A model generated the notes under the pieces. The model was not told the origin of the DNA and ran no database searches. It saw nothing but the letters and a program-made list of their open reading frames with translations. Position numbers and translations under genes: made by a program. Positions 60,395-61,203 of a stretch of DNA of 61,203 bases are shown here, in pieces. Every line of letters starts with the position of its first letter. Position 1 is the first letter of the stretch. This DNA is from Mycolicibacterium porcinum (GTDB lineage: Bacteria; Actinomycetota; Actinomycetes; Mycobacteriales; Mycobacteriaceae), in NCBI GenBank assembly GCA_001942045.1, contig MSTD01000037.1:1-61203 (forward strand), in the 5' to 3' direction.

Positions 60395-60505
60395 TCGACC
60401 GATGTTTATGGCCATGCGTCCCGATGGTGCGCGTGCCTAACTGCCGACCACTCACGCCGGACATGTGACTTGTCCTTGATCGAAAACATCTCTGGTGCAG
60501 GAGAA

Positions 60506-61203
60506 TCAGCGCCGCGAATTGAGCATCAGATACTGCGAGGCGGTGCGTTGCGAAACGTCGAGCTTTTGGTGGGAGAAGACGCGGAAGGCGTAGCGACCGG
60601 CGGTGGCGACACACTGGAATATCGCGCTGTTGGGACCGCTGCGGCCAGTCGTACCGTCATAGCACCGAGATTGAGGCATCCCGAGCACCGCTGGAATGGG
60701 TTTGAACGCCTTGCCGCCGTCGGCGTCCCTGACCAGGGTGTCGACAAACCGACGCGCTGACTCCGCATCTTTGGTCTGGTACACCACGGCCGCGCCTATG
60801 ACTACGGCATCGACACCGGTGTCGCTGTAGACCTCGCCCATGGATCCGGTATCGCCCTCGTATGCCAAGCCGCCTTGTGGACCGTATACACCTTGGGTGA
60901 AGTCCTTCGCGTCGCTTTCCTGATGAAGCGTCGCCGCGTAGAGCCCGTCGGGATCCAGCGGCAGATCGCCCAATTTGGCGGGGTCCGTGGGCGTGAACCC
61001 GTCGATGCGCGGCGCTTGCCGGTCCAAGGTAGCCGCCGCCAGATCGGCGGCCCCGTTCAGTGATTCCTGAGAGTTGACGAACTGGTAGAGCACATACGGG
61101 CCGTGCGCGGTGTAACTCTCGACGTAGTGTGCTCCGTCGCCGCTATCGAAAGTCGAGCTCAACGCTTCAGGGTGGCGGGGGATCGGGAATGGGGTACGAG
61201 TCC
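60506..61203 (-). CDS. C-terminal part of a DUF7373-like exported lipoprotein (cut by window edge)
   Basis: The frame is open to the right edge, so the start lies outside the window. The visible 231 residues (from TRTPFPIPRHPEALSSTFDS) include AHYVESYTAHGPYVLYQFVN, AADLAAATLDRQAPRIDGFT and the end CVATAGRYAFRVFSHQKLDV. The layout fits the mycobacterial/nocardial DUF7373 lipoproteins as I remember them. It has two cysteines near the C-terminus. The function is unknown. It is convergent with the kelch gene. Confidence 0.6.
   Translation of the reverse strand, partial: TRTPFPIPRHPEALSSTFDSGDGAHYVESYTAHGPYVLYQFVNSQESLNGAADLAAATLDRQAPRIDGFTPTDPAKLGDLPLDPDGLYAATLHQESDAKDFTQGVYGPQGGLAYEGDTGSMGEVYSDTGVDAVVIGAAVVYQTKDAESARRFVDTLVRDADGGKAFKPIPAVLGMPQSRCYDGTTGRSGPNSAIFQCVATAGRYAFRVFSHQKLDVSQRTASQYLMLNSRR

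Overview
The window is about 61 kb of high-GC DNA from an actinobacterium, most likely a fast-growing Mycobacterium (Mycolicibacterium). The protein families point that way: a PdtaR (Rv1626-like) ANTAR response regulator, an MmcO-like multicopper oxidase, a BlaI plus short M56 BlaR pair, an L,D-transpeptidase with an Ig-like domain, a RipB-like NlpC/P60 hydrolase, a Ddn-like deazaflavin protein, and a Ser/Thr kinase whose outer domain resembles the one I recall on mycobacterial MviN. No rRNA, CRISPR array or IS element was seen. Species assignment and all family calls come from reading the sequence; no search was run.

Layout. (1) 1-1494: three small membrane or proline-rich proteins, the first cut by the window edge. 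(2) 1499-5912: a 4.4-kb integrative element inserted at the 3' end of a tRNA-Leu(CAA) gene. It is bounded by 27-bp direct repeats and carries two near-identical 23-bp arm-type repeats just inside its ends. Its cargo is a run of small overlapping genes, a secreted Cys-rich protein, a lipoprotein and a coiled-coil membrane protein. Its tyrosine integrase has lost its 5' end, so the element looks immobile. (3) 6049-12335: pdtaR, then a complete branched-chain amino acid type ABC transporter (livJ, hairpin, livHMGF) and a YnfA-family protein. (4) 12339-16029: an SCO6745-family protein, then a FadR-type regulator divergent from gluconokinase and gluconate permease. (5) 16060-22942: RDD and DoxX membrane proteins, a class A beta-lactamase-like protein back to back with a metallo-beta-lactamase-fold protein, a thioesterase, an M42 peptidase, a flavin monooxygenase and GtrA. 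(6) 23005-26889: a Rieske oxygenase with an NTF2-fold partner, a divergent TetR, an EamA exporter and a Ddn-like protein. (7) 26892-31069: a polyamine-type ABC operon potADBC in which potA seems to start at CTG. (8) 31346-36001: an MFS pump, an isocitrate/isopropylmalate-dehydrogenase-family enzyme, an epoxide-hydrolase-like enzyme and an unknown membrane protein.

(9) 36004-44145: a LysM protein, an HTH-TM protein, secreted proteins, an NTF2-fold protein with a meta-cleavage-product-type hydrolase, then a DUF2156 aminoacyl-lipid-synthase-like protein, a rhomboid-like protein and a TrpB2-like enzyme. (10) 44162-49696: a cell-envelope stress cluster made of an L,D-transpeptidase, a multicopper oxidase, blaI-blaR and an NlpC/P60 endopeptidase. 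Their upstream regions share TACGTA-centred dyads, which suggests one BlaI regulon. (11) 49965-61203: an uncharacterised protein, an MDR oxidoreductase with divergent TetR, a truncated SDR, a GltS-type carrier, a TetR next to a phytanoyl-CoA-dioxygenase-like gene, a Ser/Thr kinase, a VOC protein, a kelch protein and a partial lipoprotein-like gene.

The strongest leads are the putative BlaI regulon, a GTAG-N4-CTAC dyad shared by the LysM/membrane-protein divergent promoter and the kelch gene 23 kb away, the tRNA-Leu element with visible att core and arm sites, and the CTG start of potA.
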